Made by a program: the position numbers and the translations under genes. 39,237 nucleotides of DNA from the NCBI RefSeq assembly GCF_900095445.1, contig NZ_FMJL01000033.1:1-39237 (forward strand), read 5' to 3'. Of this stretch, positions 9,577 to 19,520 are shown in pieces. The notes under the pieces are model-generated. The model worked only from the letters and a program-made list of their open reading frames with translations. It had not been told where the DNA came from and ran no database searches. Origin of the DNA: Clostridium sp. N3C. GTDB taxonomy: Bacteria > Bacillota > Clostridia > Clostridiales > Clostridiaceae. Numbering within the stretch: position 1 is the stretch's first letter; every line of letters begins with the position of its first letter.

Positions 9577-11789
9577 TTTTTTGCTAAATCAGTATATAAC
9601 TGTTCTCCTCCAACAATAAATCTCTTTATTCCATGATCTTTATCCTTGATTAAACTAGAAAATATGTTTAAATGAGCTGGTGTCAACTTAATTAAATTAA
9701 TATCCCTTTTCTTTATTATTTGATTACATACATCAAGCAAATCATATTCTTCAGAGAAAATGTACATACTATTGCCGGATACTAATGGTAAGAATATTGA
9801 AGTTACTGATAAGTCAAAAGATAATGAAGTGAATACTGGCATATTAACATTCTCTTCATTCTTAATATACATATCCTTTGCCCAAATAAGATAATTAAAG
9901 AGATTGGAATTTGAAATTCCTACACCCTTTGGCTTACCAGTGGTTCCTGATGTATAAATTATATAAACAATCGAATCGAGCTCTGACTCATTTATACTTT
10001 CAGAATTTATTGATACATCTGTATTTCTTTTTTCTATGATACAAAGGTCCTCAAACTCATATTTTTCATCAGTAATTATATATTTTGCCTTGCTATCAAC
10101 TATAATATTTCGTAATCTCTCTAAAGGAATGTTCTTATCAATAGGAATATAGGCAGCTCCAGCCTTTAAAATAGCTAATATCCAGATTATAGTCTTATAT
10201 TCCCTATTTGCTGTAAGTAAAATATATTCTCCTTTAGAAACTCCTATATTATACTTTAGATAATTGGCTAATATGTCCGATTGTCTGTTAAGCTCACCAT
10301 AAGAAATTTGATGATCTCCATCAAATATAGCTATCTTATTAGGATTTTTGTGCACTGATTCAATAAACAAATCTACTATAGTTCTTTGAGGCCCAAAGTC
10401 AACCTTTGTATTATTGAAATCATTTTCAAATCTATCCATATTTATAGTTTCTTCCATTAGAATATTATTTGCTTCTTCTCCTATCAATATGTTTGTAAGT
10501 ATACTCTTGTAAGTTTGAAATATATTCATCAAATCTTTCAAAGATATATAGGTAGTATTATATTTTATTTTGAATTCTATTTCTTTATTTGGAGTTACTA
10601 CTATAGCTACAGGATAATTATTTTCTTCTAAAATGAAACCATCCTCAAATTCTAATCCTAACTCTTTAACTTCATCTTCCAATAAACTAGTTACAGATGG
10701 ATAATTTTCAAATATAAATATATGATCAAATAGTTTACTGCCAAAACTAGTTAGTTTTTGTATATCAGAAAGAGCAGTATGTCCATGTTTTATTAATTCT
10801 ACTTGCTTTTCTTGAACTGTATTTATCAATTCTGAAATACTCTTTTTACTTATATTGTTAATCCTCATCGGTAGCGTGTTGATAAAAAGCCCTACCATTT
10901 TCTCTATGTCCTCAATTTCAACATCTCTTCCAGATACTACGCTACCAAAAACAACATCATCGCTTTTAGTAAGCTTTGACAGTGTGAGTATCCAAGCTAC
11001 TTGAAGAATAATATTAAGAGTCACATTCTTCTGTGCTGCAAATTCAATAAGTTTTTCTGTCATTCTCTCATCAATTTTTTCAACATAATCTTCAAAGATA
11101 TAATTATTACTTATTTCATTAGTTGAAAGCTTAGTAACTTTATTAATATCATTAAGTTCATTAGTCCAATACTTAATGGATCCTTCATAGTCATAATTAT
11201 TTTGAAGCCAACCTACATATTGTTTAAACTGATTAGGCTTATTTATTTTTATCTTTCCATACTTTTGAATTTGGTAATAGCCTAAAAACAATTCTCCTAA
11301 TACATTTGTCATAGACCATCCATCCATGATAATATGATGGAAATTTAGCATTATTACGCACTTTAACTTATCTATCTTCATTAGTGTCAATCTGATTAAA
11401 GCTTCCTTTTCTAAATCAAATCCTCTTTCAAGTTGACTATTCATGTAATTTTCTAAATATATTTTTGCTTGCTCTTCATCTAAGTTTGATATGTCTACAT
11501 AATTAAATTCACCTTGCTTATTTCTAAGAACTACCTGCTTAGGTCTCTTTAATTTCTTATATGCAAATGATGTCCTTAAAACATCATGTCTTTTTATCAT
11601 ATCTTCAAAAGACTCTTTCAGCTTTTCTTTATCGATAATTCCCTTTACAGTTATACTAACAAACTCATTGTATACCTTCACATTTTCCTTTAATATAGTA
11701 TAAAAAAGCATTCCCTCTTGCATACTTGTCAAATTATAAATGTCTTGTATGTTGTCCTTCCTATTATTAATTTCTTCCAAATTACTCAC
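9549..11789 (-). CDS. Termination NRPS, first frame: C-A(N-half)
   Basis: N-terminal 746 residues of the termination synthetase. The condensation domain (1-440) has DIYNLTSMQEGMLFY, HHIIMDGWS and VSGRDVEIEDIEKMVGLF, typical of elongating C domains; the SPMQEGMLF-type opening is common in those that accept a D-residue from an upstream epimerase module. The A domain begins near 460 (IYTSGTTGKPKGVG; FDLSVTSIF and INLIKLTPAH carry specificity residues) and runs to VGGEQLYTDLAKK, then the frame stops at TAG 9549. Restoring one base at the A6 tract joins it perfectly to the next frame. The start is uncertain: GTG 11789, or TTG 11780, which is better placed behind AGAGGTGAG. It lies 50 nt after the MFS gene, so it is probably in the same operon. 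Confidence 0.88.
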   Translation of the reverse strand: MSNLEEINNRKDNIQDIYNLTSMQEGMLFYTILKENVKVYNEFVSITVKGIIDKEKLKESFEDMIKRHDVLRTSFAYKKLKRPKQVVLRNKQGEFNYVDISNLDEEQAKIYLENYMNSQLERGFDLEKEALIRLTLMKIDKLKCVIMLNFHHIIMDGWSMTNVLGELFLGYYQIQKYGKIKINKPNQFKQYVGWLQNNYDYEGSIKYWTNELNDINKVTKLSTNEISNNYIFEDYVEKIDERMTEKLIEFAAQKNVTLNIILQVAWILTLSKLTKSDDVVFGSVVSGRDVEIEDIEKMVGLFINTLPMRINNISKKSISELINTVQEKQVELIKHGHTALSDIQKLTSFGSKLFDHIFIFENYPSVTSLLEDEVKELGLEFEDGFILEENNYPVAIVVTPNKEIEFKIKYNTTYISLKDLMNIFQTYKSILTNILIGEEANNILMEETINMDRFENDFNNTKVDFGPQRTIVDLFIESVHKNPNKIAIFDGDHQISYGELNRQSDILANYLKYNIGVSKGEYILLTANREYKTIIWILAILKAGAAYIPIDKNIPLERLRNIIVDSKAKYIITDEKYEFEDLCIIEKRNTDVSINSESINESELDSIVYIIYTSGTTGKPKGVGISNSNLFNYLIWAKDMYIKNEENVNMPVFTSLSFDLSVTSIFLPLVSGNSMYIFSEEYDLLDVCNQIIKKRDINLIKLTPAHLNIFSSLIKDKDHGIKRFIVGGEQLYTDLAKKCVKIRNIS
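9576..9582 (-). other. Slippery heptamer A AAA AAG at NRPS frame junction
   Basis: In the upstream frame the codons are GCA AAA AAG TGT. A -1 slip on A AAA AAG gives GCA AAA AAA GTG TGT GAA and enters exactly the frame that encodes the rest of the A domain. A single-A deletion from an original A7 run (mutation or sequencing error) explains the same data. A GGAGGAG lies 22 nt upstream and a 7-bp hairpin 47 nt downstream; both are farther away than usual for frameshift stimulators. Confidence 0.6.
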
Positions 11790-11839
11790 CTCTAAATCAC
11801 AATATCCTTTTTATAATTACTAAATTATATTGTAAAAAT

Positions 11840-13075
11840 TTAATTATTTAACCCCGGAATTCCACCATCCCCAGTAACAAACTCCATTGACTTTATTTTA
11901 CTGCTGAATGTACAAAAAGATATGAATATAATTATTAATAATAAAGTTAATAACAGTGGTATATTCCCAAGTTCACCAATTACACCTGCAACAAAAGTTC
12001 CTAAAGGTGCTACTCCTTGTGTTGATAGAATTACTAATCCCATAATCTTTCCTAAAGAATCCTCACTTACATTTCTTTGTATAGTTGACTGAAGCATTGT
12101 CAAAATAAAGTTAAATGCCATGCCAAAAATAAAAGCTATAGAAGATAACCAATAAATTTTTTTTATAAAAGCAAAGGGAATCAATATGAAGAAACTAATT
12201 CTTCCTGAAATAATGAGCACTTTTAATAATGTGTCCTGTTTAAACTTTACAATCATTAAAAGTATAGAAACACAAAACATTCCAGCCATTAAAGCTACAG
12301 AAACAATACCAAGCCACAATACACCAAGACTTGAATCTTCATTAAACAAAACAATTATCAAGGTTAAACTCATTTGATATAAAAATATAAAGGCCGTAAT
12401 ATATGTAAGTATAGTTGGTAGTCCTTTATATTCCTTTGCTTGTTGAAAGGCTATTTTGTATTGCATAAACAAGCCTGTACGCTCGTTCAATTTGGTTTTT
12501 ACTTCATTTTTTAAAGTAATAAACATTTCTAAAATTCCTGTAGTAATAAAAGATATTCCATTTATCAATAAGACTATTTCTATACCATAATAATAATATA
12601 AAAAAGTAGAAGAACTTCTTCCCACTATATTTGATAGGCTTGTACAAATTGAAAACAAAGAATTGACTTTAATAATATCGTCTTTTCCAACTATCATTGG
12701 TGGTAAACTATTGATAGTAACACCAAAGAATGGTGATATACATCCAATTAATAAACTACACGGTAAAACAACAAGAATACTAAAACCATAAACCATTATG
12801 TACCACATCATAAAAAAACATAATATTCCTCTTAGTAAATCAGCTGTTATCAATATAACTTTTTTATTATGTTTGTCTGAAAACACACCAGCAATTGGTG
12901 CTAATAATAGATAAGGAATATTTAGTAGTGCCATAGTTAATCCCATGAGGAAAGTTGAACCTGTTTTGTCAAGAATCCAAATACTCATTGCAAAATCAAA
13001 AATTGCATCTCCTAAAAATGATATAAATTGCCCCTGTGTTAGTAATAACACATTTTTATTTATAAACTTCTTCAT
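11840..13075 (-). CDS. MFS exporter (MFS_3/EntS-like) of the NRPS operon
   Basis: 411 residues, almost wholly hydrophobic with about 12 predicted membrane segments. The N-terminus (FISFLGDAIFDFAMSIW, then a loop GVFSDKHNKK after helix 2) matches the MFS_3/DHA3 efflux group that includes the enterobactin exporter EntS and macrolide efflux proteins. Start ATG 13075 has GGGAAAGG about 10 nt upstream. It is the first gene of the operon and is followed after 50 nt by the termination NRPS, which suggests peptide export or self-resistance. The operon therefore carries two candidate transport routes, this one and the NRPS-fused ABC transporter. Substrate is inferred from context only. Confidence 0.87.
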   Translation of the reverse strand: MKKFINKNVLLLTQGQFISFLGDAIFDFAMSIWILDKTGSTFLMGLTMALLNIPYLLLAPIAGVFSDKHNKKVILITADLLRGILCFFMMWYIMVYGFSILVVLPCSLLIGCISPFFGVTINSLPPMIVGKDDIIKVNSLFSICTSLSNIVGRSSSTFLYYYYGIEIVLLINGISFITTGILEMFITLKNEVKTKLNERTGLFMQYKIAFQQAKEYKGLPTILTYITAFIFLYQMSLTLIIVLFNEDSSLGVLWLGIVSVALMAGMFCVSILLMIVKFKQDTLLKVLIISGRISFFILIPFAFIKKIYWLSSIAFIFGMAFNFILTMLQSTIQRNVSEDSLGKIMGLVILSTQGVAPLGTFVAGVIGELGNIPLLLTLLLIIIFISFCTFSSKIKSMEFVTGDGGIPGLNN

Positions 13076-13121
13076 ATTAAAATTACCTTTCCCAATCTAA
13101 TATATTATAATTTATACATTA

Positions 13122-13149
13122 ATGATAATATGTGGTAGTTTTTTGTCAA
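13122..13149 (-). promoter_or_regulatory. Putative promoter of the NRPS operon
   Basis: Perfect -35 TTGACA (13149-13144), 16-bp spacer, -10 TATCAT (13127-13122), about 47 nt before the MFS start codon. A second TATAAT-like stretch lies further downstream without a matching -35. Nothing else was recognised in the 265-nt gap apart from the terminator of the next gene. Confidence 0.45.
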
Positions 13150-13262
13150 TAATATGTATTACAGCATATATTATCAAGAATAATGTTAAATATGCTTCCA
13201 ATTTAATAGAAATTATCTATTTACAACAAGACTATAAAGTGGTTTTTGCACCAAATAAGGTA

Positions 13263-13297
13263 TTAAAAAAAGCAAACACCTATACGGTGTCTGCTTA
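13263..13297 (-). terminator. Terminator of the SDR gene 13341-14108
   Basis: Minus strand AAGCAGACACC, GTATA loop, GGTGTTTGCTT followed by a T run. The stem is 11 bp with one G-T pair. It separates the SDR gene from the NRPS operon. Confidence 0.75.
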
Positions 13298-13340
13298 AAG
13301 CTGATTGCCCCATCCCTTTTTTAACTGTAGATATAAAAAT

Positions 13341-14108
13341 TTATTTCGCCGCTAATCTTCTCTGATACCTACCTACAAACTCTTTTACCAATGTTCTGGG
13401 TATTTTTACTAACAGCTTATTAGCTATTCCCGGAACCACCACTGTTTTCTTTTTCATAAGAGCCTTGTATCCTGCTTCTGCAACCTTTTCCGGAGACATA
13501 GCCGCCTTATTATCTCTCCTCCCTGCTCTCTTAGAGAAGTTTGTTTTTGTAGCTCCTGGGCACAAAGCTGTTACTACAATGTTATATGGCTTCAATTCCT
13601 TTGCTATAGCCTCCGTAAAGGATAAAACATAAGCCTTTGTAGCATAATAAACTGCTGTATAGGGCCCTGGGTGATAGGCACCAGTAGAAGCAACATTTAA
13701 TATAAATCCCCTCTTCTTATTAACCATATCCTTAGAAAAAAGCTTAGTAAGCTCTGTTAAGGCCCTTATATTTACTTGGATCATATCTGTATCCTTGTAT
13801 AATTCTTCTTTATAAAATAAACCAACATAGCCAAAACCTGCATTATTTACAAGTGTATCCACCTCTAGTTCTAGCTTATTTACCTTATTGTATAATTCAC
13901 TAGCAGCCTGAGGATTGGCTAGATCTGTAGGAATTAAATACACTTTCACTCCATAATCTTTTATAAGCTTATCAGCCAATTTTTTAAGGGCCTCTTCCTG
14001 CCTTGCAACTAACACAAGATCATGCTTATTTCTTGCAAAAACCCTTGCCATCTCATAGCCTATACCGCTAGAAGCTCCCGTTATTAAGGTTACACTTTTG
14101 CTTTCCAT
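13341..14108 (-). CDS. SDR-family NAD(P)-dependent oxidoreductase
   Basis: 255-residue classical short-chain dehydrogenase (COG0300/DltE-like subgroup). The Rossmann cofactor motif TGASSGIGYEM is at residues 10-20, NNAGFGYVG at about 88-96, the catalytic serine is in NVASTGAYH, and the YxxxK pair is YYATKAYVLSF. After the catalytic region comes LCPGATKTNF. The arginine in VARQEEAL after strand 2 suggests NADPH preference. The C-terminus is basic. Start ATG 14108 follows AAAGGCGG. It is monocistronic, with its own terminator. The substrate cannot be read from sequence. Confidence 0.88.
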   Translation of the reverse strand: MESKSVTLITGASSGIGYEMARVFARNKHDLVLVARQEEALKKLADKLIKDYGVKVYLIPTDLANPQAASELYNKVNKLELEVDTLVNNAGFGYVGLFYKEELYKDTDMIQVNIRALTELTKLFSKDMVNKKRGFILNVASTGAYHPGPYTAVYYATKAYVLSFTEAIAKELKPYNIVVTALCPGATKTNFSKRAGRRDNKAAMSPEKVAEAGYKALMKKKTVVVPGIANKLLVKIPRTLVKEFVGRYQRRLAAK

Positions 14109-14190
14109 AATAATTCCGCCTTTACTGGATTATAGATATCAATAATATATAGCTAATTGTACTATATCCAGTGGAATTATTACAAGGTAC

Positions 14191-14952
14191 TTAAAAGTAT
14201 CCAAAATATCTCTTCTGCACTACCGCCTGCTTTACCCAATTTATAAGGGTAATGAAATCAAAAACTGGAAGTCCCGTTGCTCCTTGAATATCACAGGCAT
14301 AAGGTGGAAGATCACTACATTCTAGAAGAATTGCACCTATCTCTGGATGTTCAATAATCAGTTTCTGTGACAACTTTACTAGGTCCTTTGTCAAACGGTC
14401 ATTGTCCAATTCTGTTTTTCCCCAGCGAATTGGAGCAAAGCTTTCTAGTTTTCCAACATTCTCAACTATGCAATCCTTTGAATCTGCCCCAACCTTATGA
14501 AGCAAGGTATCATTTAAATCCTCTCCACTGGCAGCAAACACTGCTATCTTTTGATGTGGATTTAAGCCAAGCTTAATCAAAGGAATTTGACATAGACTAG
14601 ATAAAAATACTGGTACCTTTACCGCCTCTGCTACCTGCTTTTGAAAGTGTGCAAAATAACCACAAGCACCTACTATGGCTCGTACTCCTTCCTCCTCCAA
14701 TTCCTTTGCTGCAGAAATTATTTGATCTTCTATTTCTGGTGAACCTACAAATAAAAGCTCAATATCAAACTTTACCTTTTTATATAATACAGGAAAATCA
14801 AAAGTGGTAGCATTTGCTACATTGCCAGGCAGTTTTGGATATTCTATATCTACTGCAATGATGCCAATTGGATGTCCAGCACAGTAAGTAGCAGGAACAG
14901 AATGTGTTTTATAAATATCTTCAGATCTTTGTATAACTCCCTGCCAACTCAT
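14191..14952 (-). CDS. Asp/Glu/hydantoin racemase superfamily protein
   Basis: 253 residues. Two cysteines sit in the positions used by the cofactor-independent Asp/Glu racemase fold: VGACGYFAHF (about residue 94) and LLECSDLPPYA (about 210). The N-terminal strand HPIGIIAVDIEYPKLPGNV resembles the group annotated as 'aspartate/glutamate racemase family protein', whose substrates are mostly unknown. Start ATG 14952 follows AGGGGGAATTTT. A 14-bp palindrome lies about 60 nt upstream. The downstream gene (13341-14108) is 82 nt away on the same strand. A role supplying D-amino acids to the NRPS is not supported, since that assembly line carries its own epimerase. Confidence 0.75.
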   Translation of the reverse strand: MSWQGVIQRSEDIYKTHSVPATYCAGHPIGIIAVDIEYPKLPGNVANATTFDFPVLYKKVKFDIELLFVGSPEIEDQIISAAKELEEEGVRAIVGACGYFAHFQKQVAEAVKVPVFLSSLCQIPLIKLGLNPHQKIAVFAASGEDLNDTLLHKVGADSKDCIVENVGKLESFAPIRWGKTELDNDRLTKDLVKLSQKLIIEHPEIGAILLECSDLPPYACDIQGATGLPVFDFITLINWVKQAVVQKRYFGYF

Positions 14953-15011
14953 AAAATTCCCCCTAGTTTTATATATACTCCTTCATTAAATAGGGCAGAC
15001 TGCCACTACAG

Positions 15012-15025
15012 CTTATGTACATAAG
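15012..15025. promoter_or_regulatory. Perfect 14-bp palindrome, possible operator
   Basis: CTTATGTACATAAG lies upstream of the racemase-family gene. It sits just downstream (minus-strand sense) of TATAAT- and TATAAA-like -10 candidates, where a repressor would act. GGCAGACTGCC, a second short inverted repeat, lies at 14993-15003. Which protein binds is unknown. Confidence 0.35.
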
Positions 15026-15152
15026 GATTATTTATAGTTGTATTATACTTAATTTTGTAAAAGAGGTGTTAATACATAAAACAAATAGTTGGTTATAATA
15101 TTCTTCTATAACAGTTTTTAACTTCTAGTACTATCATTGAATTAAGTCATAT

Positions 15153-15190
15153 AAAAACCTCTGCTTATTAAAATTAAACAGAGGTTTTTA
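15153..15190 (-). terminator. Terminator of the ftsH copy
   Basis: AAAAACCTCTG / CAGAGGTTTTT, an 11-bp perfect stem with a 15-nt loop and T-rich tail on the minus strand, 40 nt after the last codon of the broken ftsH. Confidence 0.75.
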
Positions 15191-15229
15191 TCAAGCAGAA
15201 GAACACTTATACTATGATAACCAAAATAA

Positions 15230-17082
<1,853 letters not shown>

Positions 17083-17215
17083 TTAGTACATATTTCTCAC
17101 ATATAGGATTAAAAAATAAAAATGTTTTATACATATTATAGCTTATATTTAAAACTTATAGTTTATTTTTAAAATAATTAATATATTTTTTACAACAGTT
17201 TTCTAAGGTGAACCC

Positions 17216-17244
17216 TTGACAATATTAGATAAAATTACTAATAT
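17216..17244 (+). promoter_or_regulatory. Promoter with internal inverted repeat
   Basis: -35 TTGACA (17216-17221), 17-bp spacer, -10 TAATAT (17239-17244). A perfect 7-bp inverted repeat ATATTAG (17222-17228) / CTAATAT (17238-17244) fills the spacer and -10, so a bound regulator would block or reposition polymerase. It serves the HD-domain gene. Confidence 0.5.
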
Positions 17245-17300
17245 CTTAATTAACTTATATGTTTAGTTGGTTTTATTTTTTATTAGAAAGGATGATAAAG

Positions 17301-17867
17301 ATGCCTACTAGAGAGGAAGCCTTGGAACTTTTAAAAAAATATAATAAAAGCGAAAGTTTAATAACTCACGGGTTAGCTGTAGAAGCAGCAATGCGTCATT
17401 TTGCAGGTCTTTACAATGAAGATCCAGATAAGTGGGGAATCATAGGTCTTGTCCATGATCTTGATTACGAAATGTATCCAGACCAACACTGCTTTAAGGT
17501 TAGAGAAATTTTAGAAGCAGAAAACTGGCCAGAGGAATATATTCGTGCAATTCAAAGTCATGGCTACGAGCTTGTCAACGATGTGAAACCAATAAGCAAT
17601 TTAGAAAAGGTTCTTTACACCATCGATGAGCTAACAGGTCTTATTACTGCAGTATGCCTAATGCGTCCAAGTAAAAGCATTCTTGATTTAGAAGTTAAAT
17701 CTGTTAAGAAGAAATGGAAACAAAAGAGCTTTGCTGCTGGTGTAAATAGAGAAGTTATAATTAAGGGTGCAGAAAGACTAGGTATGGAATTAGATGATGT
17801 TATTAAAGAAACTATAAATGGCATGAAAAAAGCAGCTGAAGCTATAGGATTAAAGGGCAATTTATAA
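17301..17867 (+). CDS. HD-domain phosphohydrolase
   Basis: 188 residues. I chose ATG 17301 (MPTREEALELL) because GAAAGG lies 9 nt upstream; an ATG 9 nt earlier is too close to that site, and the frame is open to 17259. The HD fold is shown by SLITHGLAVEAAMRHFA, the metal-binding pair in GLVHDLDYE, and a later histidine in IQSHGYEL. The family (HDIG-type predicted hydrolases, COG2316-like) is widespread in anaerobes and its substrate is unknown. It is divergent from ftsH and 78 nt upstream of the superoxide dismutase gene on the same strand. No terminator is seen between them, so they may be co-transcribed. Confidence 0.8.
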   Translation: MPTREEALELLKKYNKSESLITHGLAVEAAMRHFAGLYNEDPDKWGIIGLVHDLDYEMYPDQHCFKVREILEAENWPEEYIRAIQSHGYELVNDVKPISNLEKVLYTIDELTGLITAVCLMRPSKSILDLEVKSVKKKWKQKSFAAGVNREVIIKGAERLGMELDDVIKETINGMKKAAEAIGLKGNL

Positions 17868-17944
17868 AATAGCATAAATTTTTCTCTTCTACGGAATAAC
17901 TATATTTGTAACTATACACAAAAGATTTCGAGAGGAGAATTTCA

Positions 17945-18634
17945 ATGAAAAAATTACTTAAATTATTATCAGTACTTTTATCCGCTACTTTAATTACCAC
18001 GCCTAGGCCAGCTAAAGCCTTTGAAACCACAGGCCCTTTTAAACTTCCAGATCTACCTTATAGCTATGATGCTCTTGAGCCTTACATAGATGCTCAAACC
18101 ATGAAAATTCACCACACTGGCCATCATGCAGCCTATGTGGAAAAACTAAATGATGCTGTAAATAAATATCCTGAGCTCAAAGGCAAAACCATCGAAGAAT
18201 TACTGTCAGATCTAAATAAAGTGCCTAAGGAAATTAGAGAAGAAATTAGAAACAACGGCGGAGGCCATTATAACCATTCTTTGTTTTGGACCTTTATGGG
18301 AAAGAACAAAGGAACTGGTCCCACCGGCAAGCTAAAGGAGGATATCGACAAAGCCTTTGGTTCCTTTGATAACTTTAAAAAGGAATTCAAGGAAGCAGCT
18401 TTAAATAGATTTGGTAGCGGTTGGGCTTGGTTAATAAAGGATTCTGCTGGAAACTTAAAAATACTTACCACCCCTAATCAGGATAGTCCAATAATGATTG
18501 GCATTAAGCCTATTTTAGGTTTAGATCTTTGGGAACACGCTTATTATTTAAAATATCAAAACAAACGTGGAGATTACATTGATAACTGGTGGAATGTAGT
18601 TAATTGGCAGGATATTTCTAAGAATTATAAGTAA
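17945..18634 (+). CDS. sodA: Exported Fe/Mn superoxide dismutase
   Basis: 229 residues; the mature domain is about 200, the normal length of an Fe/Mn dismutase. It is preceded by a Sec signal peptide (MKKLLKLLSVLLSATL, cleavage likely after AKA near residue 25). The family body is canonical: metal ligands in HHTGHHAAYV, GGGHYNHSLFW and DLWEHAYYLKYQ, plus RFGSGWAWL. Converts superoxide to peroxide and oxygen. The signal peptide means it acts outside the membrane, unlike the usual cytoplasmic enzyme, and would meet environmental superoxide. Metal choice (Fe or Mn) cannot be fixed by eye. RBS GAGAGGAG. A strong terminator follows. The sodA symbol is by family only. Confidence 0.93.
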   Translation: MKKLLKLLSVLLSATLITTPRPAKAFETTGPFKLPDLPYSYDALEPYIDAQTMKIHHTGHHAAYVEKLNDAVNKYPELKGKTIEELLSDLNKVPKEIREEIRNNGGGHYNHSLFWTFMGKNKGTGPTGKLKEDIDKAFGSFDNFKKEFKEAALNRFGSGWAWLIKDSAGNLKILTTPNQDSPIMIGIKPILGLDLWEHAYYLKYQNKRGDYIDNWWNVVNWQDISKNYK

Positions 18635-18641
18635 AAATTAT

Positions 18642-18690
18642 AAAAAGGCTTTTTCTCAACTATTATATTGAGAAAAGCCTTTTATATTTT
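18642..18690. terminator. Bidirectional terminator between sod and Yip1-like gene
   Basis: AAAAGGCTTTTTCTCAA / TTGAGAAAAGCCTTTT hairpin with an 8-nt loop and T-rich sequence on both sides; it serves the two convergent genes. Confidence 0.8.
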
Positions 18691-19381
18691 ATATAGCCGA
18701 AAGACTTTGAGAAATGGACACCCTAATCATATTAAATAAAAGTGTTCCCGCAACCACTATAATTATAGTGGTAATAATCTTTTTATTGCTCATCCTTGTA
18801 AAGGCCTTAATGCCATAAAAGATAAATACAAGGCTTAAAATTTCAAATGGATTAAATTGATTAAATAGAACTTTTACATAAGGATCACTACCAGCCATAA
18901 AGGAGCTGTTAGTAAGCTTACCAAATACCTCTATAACAAGCTCTCCTAAGATAGTAATAATATAGGCCCCAGAGTAAATTGTCAGCATTTGCTTAAACTT
19001 TATTTCTCCTCGTAAAGTTACCACTAAAATATAGTAAAGGCCAGATAAAATAAGTACTGTTATCAAAGCCGTTAACATAGCCATAATGGATATTTTAAAA
19101 GCGGATCCAAAGGATTTAGAATTATTTACAATAGCCTCTGACATCTCTTCTGTAAGCTGCTCATTCACAATTTCAGTGACCTTAGATTCACTGAAAAAAT
19201 AATAGTATATAAAGCTATAAAGGACACTTAACCCTGCCACTAAAGCTAGCAAGAAGGCCCAAGCCTTATCCTTATAGAATATAGCCCATTTCTTAGAATT
19301 GTTAATTGTCTTTTCTTTTACTTTTATATTATTTTTCAATGCTTCCTTATTATTTTTTTGCCCACTCTTCTTCTTTGACAT
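18689..19381 (-). CDS. Yip1-domain-like membrane protein
   Basis: 230 residues from ATG 19381, which has GGGGG 5 nt upstream (a TTG four codons earlier is less likely). A basic, lysine- and asparagine-rich cytoplasmic tail of about 45 residues is followed by a first membrane helix (AWAFLLALVAGLSVLYSFIYY), a charged segment, then four more helices to the C-terminus. The spacing and the GLYYILVVTLRGEIKFKQMLTIYSGAY stretch resemble bacterial YIP1-family proteins, which have no defined enzymatic function. It is monocistronic and convergent with the superoxide dismutase gene. Family assignment is by overall pattern only. Confidence 0.6.
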   Translation of the reverse strand: MSKKKSGQKNNKEALKNNIKVKEKTINNSKKWAIFYKDKAWAFLLALVAGLSVLYSFIYYYFFSESKVTEIVNEQLTEEMSEAIVNNSKSFGSAFKISIMAMLTALITVLILSGLYYILVVTLRGEIKFKQMLTIYSGAYIITILGELVIEVFGKLTNSSFMAGSDPYVKVLFNQFNPFEILSLVFIFYGIKAFTRMSNKKIITTIIIVVAGTLLFNMIRVSISQSLSAI

Positions 19382-19475
19382 AAAATCCCCCAATTTCTTT
19401 ATACGGTAAATGTATTCCTAACTCTCTCTTCATTTTATCCTTATTTGCTATATATATTCAAGACTTAATGTAACT

Positions 19476-19507
19476 TTTACAAAAGACTGCTACTATACTA
19501 TAGTATA
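19476..19507 (+). promoter_or_regulatory. Putative promoter overlapping 14-bp palindrome
   Basis: -35 TTTACA (19476-19481), 17-bp spacer, -10 TATAGT (19499-19504). The -10 lies within the perfect palindrome TATACTATAGTATA (19494-19507). The leader would be only about 10 nt, directly at the AAGGGGG ribosome site. Confidence 0.4.
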
Positions 19508-19520
19508 AGGGGGCAATACC

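Noticed and set aside
9605..9611. GGAGGAG upstream of the slippery site as a dnaX-like stimulatory Shine-Dalgarno.
   Set aside because: The spacing is about 22 nt rather than 10-14, and it simply encodes the conserved GGE of the A domain.
14191..14952. Racemase-family protein as a supplier of D-amino acids to the NRPS.
   Set aside because: It is in a separate transcription unit beyond a terminator, and the NRPS has its own epimerization domain(s).
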